From NCBI GenBank assembly GCA_018433775.1, contig JAHDQN010000025.1:62001-126000 (forward strand): a stretch of 64,000 nt of DNA. The letters run 5' to 3'. The translations under genes and the position numbers were made by a program. A model generated the notes under the pieces. It searched no databases. It worked only from the letters and a program-made list of their open reading frames with translations, and was not told the origin of the DNA. Position 1 is the first letter of the stretch. Every line of letters starts with the position of its first letter. This document shows positions 34,559 through 44,214 of the stretch, in pieces. The DNA comes from Deltaproteobacteria bacterium. GTDB lineage: Bacteria > Desulfobacterota > Desulfomonilia > UBA1062.

Positions 34559-35387
34559 TGATTTTTACCTCCTCCTGCAATTCGATCCCAAACCTCTCTT
34601 TGACCCGCTCCTTGATCGTATGGAGAAGAGACCTGATGTCGGCGGTGGTCGCATTCCCATCATTGATGATGAAATTCGCGTGAATCTCGGATATCTTTGC
34701 GCCGCCGATTCGCAAGCCCTTGAGTCCTGCCTGCTCGATGAGGCGTCCGGCGGCTAAGCCCGGGGGGTTTCTGAACATGGACCCGCTGCTGAACCCCTTG
34801 GGCTGGTTCTTTTTCTTGAGGAGATAGGGCTGCATGGCCGCGGCGACCTCCTCGGGGGTGAGCGGCTCAACGCGAAGACGGGCAGAGATAACGACCGCAC
34901 GGGAGTCGAACCCGCCCCGGCGGTAACCATAGGAAATCGCATCCCTCTTCACCACGTGGATGCCCGTGCCGTCCACATACTCCACCTCGAGGACCGCGTC
35001 CATGATGCCTTTATCCGGCGTGCCTGCGTTCATGGCGAGAGCTCCGCCCACGGTGCCCGGGATTCCCGCCATGAATTCGAGGCCGGACAGGCCGTTGTCG
35101 ATGCAGTACTGAAGCAGGGTCTTCAGTGGTGTCGCCGCTTGCGCATGCAGGGCGCCGCCCTCGATGCTCAGCGAGGAGAAGTCCTTTCCGAGCCTGATCA
35201 CAGGTGTTGCGATGAGACCATCGGAGAAGATCATATTGGAGCCGCCCCCGATCACGACAAAACTGTCGAGACGGCCGAGGAGGGATGCGAGCTCCTCTTT
35301 TGTCTCGGGCTCGTACAGGGTGGCGATGGTGCCGCCGCAGTGCATGGTCGTCAGGTCGCATGCATTGACGGTCGCGTATTCCTTCAT
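34542..35387 (-). CDS. murB: UDP-N-acetylenolpyruvoylglucosamine reductase
   Basis: The 281-aa flavoenzyme reduces UDP-GlcNAc-enolpyruvate to UDP-MurNAc with NADPH. The FAD-binding GGGSNMIFSDG, AGIPGTVGGALAMNAG, and substrate motifs YGYRRGGF and GSMFRNPPG are present. The short form without the extra loop fits type II MurB. It overlaps murC by 4 nt and ftsQ by 17 nt. The final Glu segment (ISEIHANFI) supplies the catalytic acid. Confidence 0.95.
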   Translation of the reverse strand: MKEYATVNACDLTTMHCGGTIATLYEPETKEELASLLGRLDSFVVIGGGSNMIFSDGLIATPVIRLGKDFSSLSIEGGALHAQAATPLKTLLQYCIDNGLSGLEFMAGIPGTVGGALAMNAGTPDKGIMDAVLEVEYVDGTGIHVVKRDAISYGYRRGGFDSRAVVISARLRVEPLTPEEVAAAMQPYLLKKKNQPKGFSSGSMFRNPPGLAAGRLIEQAGLKGLRIGGAKISEIHANFIINDGNATTADIRSLLHTIKERVKERFGIELQEEVKIIDERL

Positions 35388-36754
35388 CCGATCATCTCCA
35401 GAACCTTCAATCCCTGTCTCCAGACGTCGCCTGCCCCCAGGAAGACCACCAGGTCTCCCTCCCGGAGGTGTTCCTTCAGCCTCTGCGGGATATCGTTCTT
35501 GTCCTCCACATAGTGGGCGTCCCGGTGCCCGTGTGCCTGAATGCTCTCCCAGAGCATCTTGCCCGACACCCCTTCGATGGGCTTTTCCGACGCGGGGTAG
35601 ATCTCGGTGATGAGCAGCTTGGATGCGTCGTAGAACGCGGTGACGAAGTCATCGAAGAGGTCCCTGGTCCGCGTGTAGCGATGGGGCTGGAAAACCGCGA
35701 TGATTCGCCGACTTGGAAAGCCGTTCTTCAAAGCCTTCAGTGTTGCCTTGATCTCCGTGGGGTGGTGGCCGTAGTCATCCATGACCGTGATGCCGGCCCT
35801 CTCTCCCCTGATGTGTGCCCTTCGCTGGACGCCCTTGTATGCTGCAAGGCCCTTTCTGATCACCTCGAAATCAAGTCCGAGCTCCATGCACGTGCCTATG
35901 GTCGCCAAGGCGTTGAGGCAGTTGTGGACCCCGGGCACGGACAGTTTCACCTCGCCCAGAGTACCGCCGTTTCGATGGGCGGTGAATCGCGAAGAGAGTC
36001 CCTCGAACACGGGGTCTGTATACCGGTACATGGCCTGAGTGTGGGAGCCGTAGGTCACGACCTTTCTTTCCAGCCGGGGCAGGATCTGCTGGACGTGCTC
36101 GTTATCCAGGCAGACCATGTTGAACCCGAAGAAGGGGACCTTGTTCAGAAACTGGACATAGGTGTTCAGGATATCGTCAAGATCGCGGTAGCAGTCCATG
36201 TGTTCCCTCTCGATGTTGGTCACCACGGCCACTATGGGCGCCAGCTTGAGGAACGAGCGGTCGCTCTCGTCCGCCTCGGCCACCAGCAGGTCACCGTCGC
36301 CCAGGCATGCATTGGAGCCGAACATGTCGAGCTTGCCGCCGATGATCGCGGTGGGGTCCAGGTCAGCCACCGCGAGGATGGTTGCGAGCATCGAGGTAGT
36401 GGTTGTTTTGCCGTGTGTGCCGGCGATGGCGATGGAGTGCTTCATCCGCATGATCTCCGCGAGCATCTCGGCCCTGGGGATCACCGGCAGGCCCTTTGCC
36501 TTTGCAGCGGCGCACTCGGGGTTGTCAAGGCCAACTGCCGAAGAATACACCACCACCTGGGCGTCGCCCAGGTTGCCGGCATTGTGGCCGATCTCGATCC
36601 GGGCGCCCAGGGAGCGCAGCCGGGCCACGGTATCCGAGTCGGACACATCCGATCCGGACACAGAGAAACGTAGGTTGATGAGCAGCTCGGCGATGCCGCT
36701 CATGCCGATGCCGCCGATGCCGACGAAGTGTATTCTGCTTATGCCCCTGAACAT
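35384..36754 (-). CDS. murC: UDP-N-acetylmuramate--L-alanine ligase
   Basis: The 456-aa Mur ligase adds L-Ala to UDP-MurNAc. The N-terminal Rossmann domain is HFVGIGGIGMSGIAELL. The ATP P-loop is GTHGKTTTTSML, and HHPTEIKATL and YPASEKPIEGV are in the C-terminal domain. The ATG at 36754 has AGGAG upstream and lies inside the end of murG (16-nt overlap). The frame stays open further upstream only because it runs through murG. Confidence 0.96.
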   Translation of the reverse strand: MFRGISRIHFVGIGGIGMSGIAELLINLRFSVSGSDVSDSDTVARLRSLGARIEIGHNAGNLGDAQVVVYSSAVGLDNPECAAAKAKGLPVIPRAEMLAEIMRMKHSIAIAGTHGKTTTTSMLATILAVADLDPTAIIGGKLDMFGSNACLGDGDLLVAEADESDRSFLKLAPIVAVVTNIEREHMDCYRDLDDILNTYVQFLNKVPFFGFNMVCLDNEHVQQILPRLERKVVTYGSHTQAMYRYTDPVFEGLSSRFTAHRNGGTLGEVKLSVPGVHNCLNALATIGTCMELGLDFEVIRKGLAAYKGVQRRAHIRGERAGITVMDDYGHHPTEIKATLKALKNGFPSRRIIAVFQPHRYTRTRDLFDDFVTAFYDASKLLITEIYPASEKPIEGVSGKMLWESIQAHGHRDAHYVEDKNDIPQRLKEHLREGDLVVFLGAGDVWRQGLKVLEMIG

Positions 36755-37806
36755 CGAAGTATCTCCTGCGCAATAAACTGTGATCCCTGCCCGAGCCCGA
36801 GCCCTGCGATGCAGGAAGCTGCTTTCTCCAGCGTATCCCTCTCGAAGAACCGCGCCTTGATTTCGCCTGCGAGCCTCTGGGGGCTCAGCTCCCTGTCCGG
36901 GATGATCCACCCGCCTCCATGAGATTCCACGTACCGGGCATTGGCTGTCTGATGGTCATCGGCTGCATGGGGGTAGGGGACCATGATTGCGGGGATGCCC
37001 ATGGCGGAGAGCTCGGCAAGGGTGAGCCCGCCGCACCGGCATATTGCCATGGATGCCCGGTTGTAGACCGGCGCCATATCGTCGATGAAGGCGTGCACCT
37101 CTGCGGTGAGCCCCATGTCGCGATAGGCGCTTACGACCCGGTCGTAGTCCCTCGGCCCGCACTGATGGACGACATCCGGGACAAGGCCTTCCTGTTTCAG
37201 GATACGTAAGGCCTCGACCGCGGCCTCGTTGATGCTCCCGGCGCCCAGCGATCCGCCCAGGATGAGGAGGCTCCGCCCGCGCTCCGCCTTTTTGCCCTGG
37301 ATGATGCCCGCGCGCACGGGGTTGCCCGAGACCACGGATTTCCGTTGGGGAAACACCTTTCGGGTATCCGGGAACGCCAGGAAGATCCGGCTTGCGAATC
37401 GAGACAGGATCTGGTTGGTCAGGCCCGGGATGCTGTTCTGTTCCTGGATCGCGCAGGCGGCTCCCTGGAGGTAGCCTGCAAGCACCACCATGCCGGTGAT
37501 GTACCCGCCCGTGCCCACGACCCAGTCGGGCCGGTACGCACGGACGATCTTCAGGGCCTTGAAGAAGGCCGCCGTGTTCGTCGCCGCTGCTCTTCCCACC
37601 TGGACCGGCGACTTGCCCTTGATGCCGAGCGCCCTGATTGCCGTGAAATCAAGGCTGTAAAGGCCTGCAATCCTCTCCTCCATGCCCCGGTCCGTTCCTA
37701 CGAACAGGATCCTGGTCCCGGGAGAAAGCTCCCTTATCGCCTCGGCAATGGCCACGGCCGGCATGATGTGCCCCCCGGTCCCCCCTGCGGTGATGATCAT
37801 CCTCAT
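36739..37806 (-). CDS. murG: UDP-GlcNAc:lipid I N-acetylglucosaminyltransferase
   Basis: The 355-aa GT28 enzyme converts lipid I to lipid II on the inner leaflet. The two G-loops are GGTGGHIMPAVA and GGSLGAGSIN. The UDP-GlcNAc site contains CRCGGLTLAEL and PYPHAADDHQTANA. The ATG at 37806 overlaps the ftsW stop by 4 nt. Upstream in-frame sequence belongs to ftsW. Confidence 0.96.
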   Translation of the reverse strand: MRMIITAGGTGGHIMPAVAIAEAIRELSPGTRILFVGTDRGMEERIAGLYSLDFTAIRALGIKGKSPVQVGRAAATNTAAFFKALKIVRAYRPDWVVGTGGYITGMVVLAGYLQGAACAIQEQNSIPGLTNQILSRFASRIFLAFPDTRKVFPQRKSVVSGNPVRAGIIQGKKAERGRSLLILGGSLGAGSINEAAVEALRILKQEGLVPDVVHQCGPRDYDRVVSAYRDMGLTAEVHAFIDDMAPVYNRASMAICRCGGLTLAELSAMGIPAIMVPYPHAADDHQTANARYVESHGGGWIIPDRELSPQRLAGEIKARFFERDTLEKAASCIAGLGLGQGSQFIAQEILRCSGA

Positions 37807-38924
37807 AACCGGGCCCTCCGCGATACCGAGAGCACGATGCCCGACGCCACCATGGCGGTCACCAGGCTTGATCCTCCGTAGCTGAAGAAGGGAAGGGCGA
37901 TGCCTGTCGTAGGGAAGACGGACATTGCCACTCCCATGTTCACGATGGCCTGCAATCCAATGAGCGAGACGGCGGAGACGACCAGGAGAAACCCGAAGCC
38001 GTCGTTCGTGGCCATGGCGATGGTGTATCCCCTCCAGATCCAGAACCCGAAGAGCGCCACGATAAACAGGACGCCGATGAATCCGAGCTCTTCGCCCAGG
38101 ACCGACAGAATGAAGTCGGTGTGAGGGGCGGGGAGGAAGAAGAGCTTCTGGGTGCCTTCGCCCAGACCCGAACCGAAGATGCCTCCGCTGGCAAGGGCCA
38201 CCATGGACTGCACGGTCTGATACCCGATGCCGTACATGTCCTCCCACGGATTCATGAAGGCGAGCAGCCTGGCCTTGCGGTAGGGCTCCAGGAGCATCGT
38301 GATGATCCCGATCGGCAGGATGATCAGCAGGGTGAGGATCAGGTGCTTGATCCGCATGCCGGCAATGAAGAGGATGAAGAACAACCATATCCCGATGGTG
38401 GCGGCGGTGCCGAAGTCGGGCTCGATGAGGATGAGCAGGGCGCTTACGCCCACGACCGCCAGAATGGGCAGAACACCGTACCGGTAGTCATGGATGTTCT
38501 TGGTTTTCTTGCACAGGGAATAGGAGAGATAGAAGATGAGGGCGATCTTCATGATCTCTGAGGCCTGCACCGTGAGAAAGGGGACCCTGATCCATCTCCG
38601 GGCATGGCCTCCCATGACGCCGATTCCCGGGACGAAGCACAGGATACATGCGATGATCCCGGCACCCAGCGCGAAGAGCACAAAGAAGCGGGTGTTGAAC
38701 CTCCGGTAGTCCACACGGATGAGACACCCCATCGCAACGATGCCCACCCCCAGGTGGAAGAGGTGCCTTCCGATCATGGCAAAGCTGTCGTTGTACATCT
38801 CCTTGGATATGAAATAGCTCGAGGAAAAGATCATGACCGTCCCCATGACCAGCAGCATGAGCGTGGCCATGAGGAAGACCATGTCGAAATCCATCTCGGG
38901 CATTATCTGATCGAGTACACGCAT
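37803..38924 (-). CDS. ftsW: lipid II polymerase / division SEDS protein FtsW
   Basis: The 373-aa protein has about ten transmembrane helices. SEDS motifs include HARRWIRVPFLTVQASEI, EPDFGTA, and the C-terminal GIALPFFSYGGSSL. FtsW polymerises lipid II together with FtsI. I use the ATG at 38924, which overlaps murD by 22 nt. An ATG at 38903 overlapping the murD stop (TAATG) is the alternative; neither has a strong ribosome site. RodA is excluded by its place in the dcw cluster. Confidence 0.94.
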   Translation of the reverse strand: MRVLDQIMPEMDFDMVFLMATLMLLVMGTVMIFSSSYFISKEMYNDSFAMIGRHLFHLGVGIVAMGCLIRVDYRRFNTRFFVLFALGAGIIACILCFVPGIGVMGGHARRWIRVPFLTVQASEIMKIALIFYLSYSLCKKTKNIHDYRYGVLPILAVVGVSALLILIEPDFGTAATIGIWLFFILFIAGMRIKHLILTLLIILPIGIITMLLEPYRKARLLAFMNPWEDMYGIGYQTVQSMVALASGGIFGSGLGEGTQKLFFLPAPHTDFILSVLGEELGFIGVLFIVALFGFWIWRGYTIAMATNDGFGFLLVVSAVSLIGLQAIVNMGVAMSVFPTTGIALPFFSYGGSSLVTAMVASGIVLSVSRRARL

Positions 38925-40180
38925 TGCCGGAACACATCTCCCCTGTGGGCATAACTGTTGAACATGTCGAAGCTGGCGCACCCCGGGCTTAAGAGCACCG
39001 TGTCGCCGCTTTCCGCCTTTTCGAATGCCGTCCTCACCGCCTGCTGCATGTCCGTTGCAGCTTCAGTTTCCACGAAATCCTCAATCTCTTGCCTGATCCT
39101 GCCGGCGGCCTCGCCCAGCACGACGGCCAGGCGGATCTTTTCTCTGAAGCGCATCGCGATGTGCGAGAAGTCGCCTCCCTTGTCCTTGCCTCCGAGGATG
39201 AGGATCACCCGCGACTGCATCCCGGAGAGCGCCGTTTCCAGTGCACCCACATTGGTCGCCTTGGAGTCGTCCACAAAGGTCACGCCGTCGATGGTCGCCA
39301 CGTGCTCGAACCGGTGGTGGATCCCCGGAAAAGCGGCGAACACCTCCTGGGCCGCCTCGGAGTCGATGTCCAGCAGCCGCGCCACCAGGGCCGAGGCGAG
39401 CATGTCTTCCTTCAAGCCGTTGCCGAGCTCCCTGTCTTGAGGAAGCAAAGGCCCCGGCCCTTCGATGCTTCCCTTGAAGAAGATGCGCGATCCCCGAATG
39501 AATGCGCCGTCTTGCGAGGAAGGGCTGGAAAACGAAAAGCCCGCCCGGCGCGCGCGGCCGCCCACGTCCTTCAGATACGGATCGTCGTCGTTGAGCACCG
39601 CGATGTCGCCTTCTTCCTGGTTCTTGAACATGATCTTCTTGTACAGCACGTACTCGTCCATGTCCCGGTAGCGGTCCAGATGGTCAGGGGTGATGTTTAG
39701 GCACACGCCGATGTGCGGCCTGAATCGCTCGATCCATTCCATCTGGAAGGTGCTGATTTCGGCGACCACATAGCGGGGGTTCCGCTCGACGAGCGAGATG
39801 AGCGGGGGCGAGATGTTTCCCCCGATGCCCGCGTCGAGACCCGCCCGGCAGAGGATCTGGTGGATGAGCGTGGTTGTTGTCGTCTTGCCGTTGGTGCCCG
39901 TGATGGCGATGAGGGTCCCCGTCAGGAGCGAAGACGCGACCTCCACCTCGGAGAGCACCTTTTTCGCCAGGCCGAGCATGGGGTGGTGTTTCGGGATCCC
40001 GGGGCTCGGGATCACGAGGTCGGCCCAGAGCATATCGTCTTTGCTGAGCAGGGTGACCGGCAGGTCCAGGCCTGCCTGTGCAGGCTTCTCGTCCACAAGG
40101 CGTACCTCGTGGCCCTGTTTGATCATCTCCCGCGCCGTGTTCAGGCCCGTCTGGCCCGTGCCCCATACAACTACGCGCAA
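38903..40180 (-). CDS. murD: UDP-MurNAc-L-Ala--D-glutamate ligase
   Basis: The 425-aa ligase adds D-Glu. An N-terminal VVVWGTGQTGLNTA Rossmann domain is followed by the P-loop ITGTNGKTTTTTL, the HRFEHVATIDGVTFVDDSKATN segment, and LSPGCASFDMF. The start is a TTG at 40180 with AAAGGA 8 nt upstream, which overlaps the 44-codon gene by 10 nt. The length is slightly short for the family (about 440). Confidence 0.95.
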   Translation of the reverse strand: MRVVVWGTGQTGLNTAREMIKQGHEVRLVDEKPAQAGLDLPVTLLSKDDMLWADLVIPSPGIPKHHPMLGLAKKVLSEVEVASSLLTGTLIAITGTNGKTTTTTLIHQILCRAGLDAGIGGNISPPLISLVERNPRYVVAEISTFQMEWIERFRPHIGVCLNITPDHLDRYRDMDEYVLYKKIMFKNQEEGDIAVLNDDDPYLKDVGGRARRAGFSFSSPSSQDGAFIRGSRIFFKGSIEGPGPLLPQDRELGNGLKEDMLASALVARLLDIDSEAAQEVFAAFPGIHHRFEHVATIDGVTFVDDSKATNVGALETALSGMQSRVILILGGKDKGGDFSHIAMRFREKIRLAVVLGEAAGRIRQEIEDFVETEAATDMQQAVRTAFEKAESGDTVLLSPGCASFDMFNSYAHRGDVFRQCVYSIR

Positions 40181-40305
40181 GCCCGCATCCTTTCTAGACT
40201 CTCGCTGATCCTCATGAGGAGTGCGACAATGTTCTTGTCCTCATGATCCATGTAAAAATCGACGATCATCTGCAGATAATGGAGTTCCCGTTCATTCTTT
40301 CCCAT
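40171..40305 (-). CDS. 44-aa protein inside the dcw cluster, between mraY and murD
   Basis: The ATG at 40305 is 5 nt after the mraY stop, with GAGGTAAAGG as a good ribosome site. The stop is 10 nt inside murD. The product (MGKNERELHYLQMIVDFYMD, then HEDKNIVALLMRISESLERM) is predicted all-helical, with no membrane segment or signal and a charged, amphipathic character. It would be translated between MraY and MurD on the polycistronic message. I do not recognise a family. A role in coupling, or a small partner of MraY or MurD, are speculations. It could instead be an untranslated spacer, but the ribosome site and perfect overlaps argue for translation. Confidence 0.6.
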   Translation of the reverse strand: MGKNERELHYLQMIVDFYMDHEDKNIVALLMRISESLERMRACA

Positions 40306-40310
40306 AGCCT

Positions 40311-41390
40311 TTACCTCAGTTTCAGGGTCGAGATGGCCACCAGCGCCAACAGGAGCGAGATGATCCAGAACCGCACGATGATCTTGGGTTCCGGCCATCC
40401 CTTGAGCTCGAAATGATGGTGAATGGGGGCCATCCGGAATATGCGTCTGCCCTTCGTATACTTGAAGAAGCTCACCTGCAGGATGACAGACACCACCTCC
40501 ATCACGAATATCCCTCCGACCACCACCAGCAGCACCTCTTGTTTGGTAATCAGTGCCACTGTTCCCAGGATTCCTCCCAGGCTCAACGAACCCACATCGC
40601 CCATGAACACCTGGGCGGGGTAGGCGTTGTACCAGAGGAACCCCATGCCTGCGCCCACCAGGGCGCCGAGAAAGATCGAGAGCTCTCCGACACCGGATAT
40701 GAAGGGGAACTGGAGGTATGAAGCCGCTTTGATGTTGCCTGTCACATAGGCGAAGATGAGATAGGTCGCTGCTGCGATCGTGCAGGGCCCGATCGCCAGC
40801 CCGTCGAGTCCATCGGTGAGATTGACGGCGTTCGCACTCCCCACGATCACCAGCATGGCAAAGGGAACGTAGAAGACGCCCAAGTCGATGGATATATTTT
40901 TAAAGAAGGGGATCACGATGGACCGGTCGAAGCCGGGTATATTGATAAGGATATACCCGATCAGCGCGGCGACGGCGAACTCCACCGCGAGCCGGAACCG
41001 TCCCGGCAAGCCCTTCATGTTTCCCTTGATGGTTTTGAGATAATCATCCACGAATCCCAAAAGCCCGAAGCTCAGCAGGATGATCATACCCATCCAGATG
41101 TAGAGGTTCTCCAGGTCAACCCACAGAAGTGTGGACAGGACCACGGCCGAGATGATCAGGATGCCCCCCATGGTGGGTGTTCCGGACTTCCCCTGGTGAG
41201 TCTTGGGGGTATGGCCGTTGATCCGCTCCCTGAGTTTGAGCTCGGTGAGCTTCCTGATAAACCACGGGCCCAGCCACAGGCAGATGATAAGGGCGGTGAT
41301 GGTGGCGTAGATCGACCGGAAGGTGATGTACTTGAATACGTTGAAGATCGCGAAGTCCGTGTGGAGTGGGTAGAGGATATGATACAGCAT
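40311..41390 (-). CDS. mraY: phospho-N-acetylmuramoyl-pentapeptide transferase
   Basis: The 359-aa polytopic enzyme makes lipid I from UDP-MurNAc-pentapeptide and undecaprenyl phosphate. The motifs [23 protein letters not shown] (catalytic Asp pair), [13 protein letters not shown] and [10 protein letters not shown] are all present with about ten helices. It follows murF by 2 nt. The product supplies lipid I to MurG further down the transcript. Confidence 0.97.
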   Translation of the reverse strand: MLYHILYPLHTDFAIFNVFKYITFRSIYATITALIICLWLGPWFIRKLTELKLRERINGHTPKTHQGKSGTPTMGGILIISAVVLSTLLWVDLENLYIWMGMIILLSFGLLGFVDDYLKTIKGNMKGLPGRFRLAVEFAVAALIGYILINIPGFDRSIVIPFFKNISIDLGVFYVPFAMLVIVGSANAVNLTDGLDGLAIGPCTIAAATYLIFAYVTGNIKAASYLQFPFISGVGELSIFLGALVGAGMGFLWYNAYPAQVFMGDVGSLSLGGILGTVALITKQEVLLVVVGGIFVMEVVSVILQVSFFKYTKGRRIFRMAPIHHHFELKGWPEPKIIVRFWIISLLLALVAISTLKLR

Positions 41391-41392
41391 GA

Positions 41393-42763
41393 TCAGCCCA
41401 CCGCCTTGAGCCTGGTCACCACATCGTCGAGATGCAGGCCCCGGGATGCCTTGACCAGCACGGCGGCATCCCTGTCCAGCACATCGAGAAGGTGCCCAAG
41501 GATTTCTTCATGGTTCAGTGCAATGCGGACCGAGTGAGGGTCCATTCCCTGCCGGAGCGCTTCATCCGCTACGGTCCGGGCCATTTCCCCGGTGACGACG
41601 AGCCGGTCGACCCCTGCCTTGGCCACCCATTTCCCCAGCTCCGCATGCCAGTGCTCAGCCTCTTTGCCCAGCTCCAGCATATCGCCCAGTACGGCCACCC
41701 GGTATGTATTCGGCGATTCAACGAGCACCTCAAGTGCCGCCTTCATGGAGGCCGGGTTGGCGTTGTAGGAGTCGTTGATAATGGAAACCCCCCGGTGCAC
41801 GATGACCTCCGAGCGCATGCCCGGAAACCGCGCGTCCGCGATGCCGCGGGAGATCTTCTCAGGGTCGATGCCCAAAGCCAGGGCGCATGCCGCCGCGGCC
41901 AGGGCGTTGACGACATTGTGCATCCCCGGCAGCGGGACTTTCGTCCTGATCTCCCTGCCCGCCGCAGCCATCACGATCTCGGTGCCGTCCAGGCCCTGGT
42001 GGAGCACCTCCTTCAGGGTCACATCCGCCTTGCCCAGGCGGGAGTAGGTGAACCGGGCAAGGTGTGAAGGGATAACCACCTTGTCCATGTGCTCCTGGTG
42101 CGGATCAATCACGGCGAAGCCGTTTTGAGCCGTATGCGAGAAAATGGCCTGCTTCTCCCTGATGACTCCAGCGATGCTCCTGAACCCGCTTAAGTGAACC
42201 GGATTGATATTGGTGAGGATGGACGCCCGGGGGCGGACAATGGACGCAAGGCGGTCGATCTCCCCGAATCGATTCGTTCCCATCTCGATGACCGCGAAGC
42301 GGTGCTCGTCTGAGAGACCGAGCACACTCAACGGCACGCCGATGAGATTGTTGTAGTTCTTCTCGGTCTTCAGGCAGGTTCCTTCGAGAGAGAGTATCGA
42401 GGCGCACAGCTCCTTGGTGGTGGTCTTGCCCGCCGATCCGGTGATGCCCACCACGACGGGATGATACTGGTTTCTGATGAACGCGGCGATGTCTCCCAGG
42501 GCCGCGAGCGTGTCGTCCACGGAGATGACCGTTCCCGGGCCGCGGAACCCGTCCTGCATGACCACCGCGCCGGCGGCGCCCCGCGAGAAGGCCTCGTTCA
42601 CGAACGCATGTCCGTCAAATCGCTCGCCGGCAAGCGCCACGAACAGATCCCCTCGCCGGATGGTCCGTGTGTCTGTGGACACCCCGGTGAAAACGGTCTC
42701 GGGGCTTCCGTACGCGACGGTCCCGCCGGTGCATTCGGCTGCGTCATAGGCAGCGAGCCTCAT
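41393..42763 (-). CDS. murF: UDP-MurNAc-tripeptide--D-Ala-D-Ala ligase
   Basis: The 456-aa ligase completes the pentapeptide. The P-loop is [14 protein letters not shown]. Family motifs include [20 protein letters not shown] and [16 protein letters not shown]. The ATG at 42763 overlaps the murE stop by 4 nt; the longer frame upstream is only murE read in another frame. It needs D-Ala-D-Ala; no ddl gene lies in this window. Confidence 0.95.
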   Translation of the reverse strand: MRLAAYDAAECTGGTVAYGSPETVFTGVSTDTRTIRRGDLFVALAGERFDGHAFVNEAFSRGAAGAVVMQDGFRGPGTVISVDDTLAALGDIAAFIRNQYHPVVVGITGSAGKTTTKELCASILSLEGTCLKTEKNYNNLIGVPLSVLGLSDEHRFAVIEMGTNRFGEIDRLASIVRPRASILTNINPVHLSGFRSIAGVIREKQAIFSHTAQNGFAVIDPHQEHMDKVVIPSHLARFTYSRLGKADVTLKEVLHQGLDGTEIVMAAAGREIRTKVPLPGMHNVVNALAAAACALALGIDPEKISRGIADARFPGMRSEVIVHRGVSIINDSYNANPASMKAALEVLVESPNTYRVAVLGDMLELGKEAEHWHAELGKWVAKAGVDRLVVTGEMARTVADEALRQGMDPHSVRIALNHEEILGHLLDVLDRDAAVLVKASRGLHLDDVVTRLKAVG

Positions 42764-44214
42764 GGTCTGCTCACCTCCTCCAGACACTGCGCAGCGCAGA
42801 CCCTGTCGTCGAAAGACAGCCTTTGCGAGCCGATGATCTGATAGGTCTCGTGGCCTTTGCCTGCAATGAGCAGACAGTCGCCGCTTTTCATCAGGCCGAT
42901 CCCGAGCCGTATGGCCTTGCATCGGTCAGGCTCGACCATCAGCCTGCTCCGGTCGTCGATCCCGGCGACGATATCCTCGATGATGGCGGCCGGATCTTCG
43001 CTTCGGGGGTTGTCCGAGGTCACGATCACGACATCCGAGGCTGCAGCGGCAATGGCGCCCATCAAGGGCCTCTTTGTCCGGTCGCGATCGCCCCCGCAGC
43101 CGAATACGGAGATGAGCCTGCCCTTCGTGAACGACCTGGCCGAGGCAAGTGCATGCTGGAGGGCGTCCGGGGTGTGTGCGAAATCTACGAGAACGGTCAG
43201 CCCCAGGCGGTTTCTCACCGGCTCCATCCTGCCCGGGACCTCCTGGAGGGCTTCGATACCGGAGACGACGGCGCTCTTGTCAATTCCCGAGGCGATGGAT
43301 GCGCCTACGCAGGCCATGATGTTGTATGCGTTGACCTCCCCCATGAGCCGGCTATTGAGGTGCAGATCCCCTGCCGGGCTCGACAGGGTGAGGTGCAGGC
43401 CCTCGCTGTCGGCCCTGCATAAGCGGAGATGGATCAGGGCGCCTGCCTGTCTGCCGTAGGTGATGGCATCGGGGAGATCCCTGACGAGCCGCTTCCCGAA
43501 GGCATCGTCGATATTGATGACCGCGGCGCCCTTCAGATAGACATCGAAGAGTCTTTTCTTGGCGAGGAAATACGCCTCCATGTCCGGGTGATAGTCGAGG
43601 TGATCCTGGCTCAGGTTCGTGAATATGCCGCAGTCGAACTTGAGCCCCATGACCCTGTCCTGATCGAGGGAATGGGAGCTCACCTCCATCACGCAGGTAT
43701 CCACGCCGGCACGTGCCATGGAGTCGAGCTGCTCGAAGAGGTCGAGCGGCCCCGGCGTCGTGATCGACGAAGTGATGCTGACGTTATGATGGCGCATGTT
43801 GATGGTGCCGATCACCCCCGGCTCTTTGCCCGCCGCCTTTAAGACCGATTCCAGGAGATAGGTGGTAGTGGTCTTGCCGTTGGTGCCGGTGATCCCGATG
43901 AGACCCAATCTCTCCGCTTCGGGGTACAGCGCGGGCAGGAGCCTCCGCAGGGCCTCCCGGGTGTCCGGGACCTCGATGGCGGTGACGGCGTGAGAATTGG
44001 CCGTGCAGGTCCCGGGGTTGCAGAAGACCACCCTCGCGCCTGCCTTGATGGCATCTTCGATATACCGGTGGCCGTCGTCGGCGCTTCCCTTCACTGCGAT
44101 GAACGCATCACCGGGCCGGATGGACCGGGAGTTCGCCCGCAGGCGGGAAAACTCGTTGTCCGTCCCTGTGATCCGCGCTCCATCGAGGATGGCGGCTGCC
44201 TCAGATGCCTTCAT
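42760..44214 (-). CDS. murE: UDP-MurNAc-L-Ala-D-Glu--meso-diaminopimelate ligase
   Basis: The 484-aa ligase adds the third residue of the stem peptide. The P-loop is GITGTNGKTTTTYL. The third-residue specificity loop reads DNPRSEDP, which marks meso-diaminopimelate rather than lysine enzymes. ATP motifs include VDFAHTPDAL and FGCGGDRDRTKRP. It overlaps ftsI by 14 nt. It indicates Gram-negative-type A1gamma peptidoglycan. Confidence 0.96.
   Translation of the reverse strand: MKASEAAAILDGARITGTDNEFSRLRANSRSIRPGDAFIAVKGSADDGHRYIEDAIKAGARVVFCNPGTCTANSHAVTAIEVPDTREALRRLLPALYPEAERLGLIGITGTNGKTTTTYLLESVLKAAGKEPGVIGTINMRHHNVSITSSITTPGPLDLFEQLDSMARAGVDTCVMEVSSHSLDQDRVMGLKFDCGIFTNLSQDHLDYHPDMEAYFLAKKRLFDVYLKGAAVINIDDAFGKRLVRDLPDAITYGRQAGALIHLRLCRADSEGLHLTLSSPAGDLHLNSRLMGEVNAYNIMACVGASIASGIDKSAVVSGIEALQEVPGRMEPVRNRLGLTVLVDFAHTPDALQHALASARSFTKGRLISVFGCGGDRDRTKRPLMGAIAAAASDVVIVTSDNPRSEDPAAIIEDIVAGIDDRSRLMVEPDRCKAIRLGIGLMKSGDCLLIAGKGHETYQIIGSQRLSFDDRVCAAQCLEEVSRP

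Noticed and set aside
35468-36673. 401-codon plus-strand open frame
   Set aside because: It is the complement of murC and has no start signal or family match.
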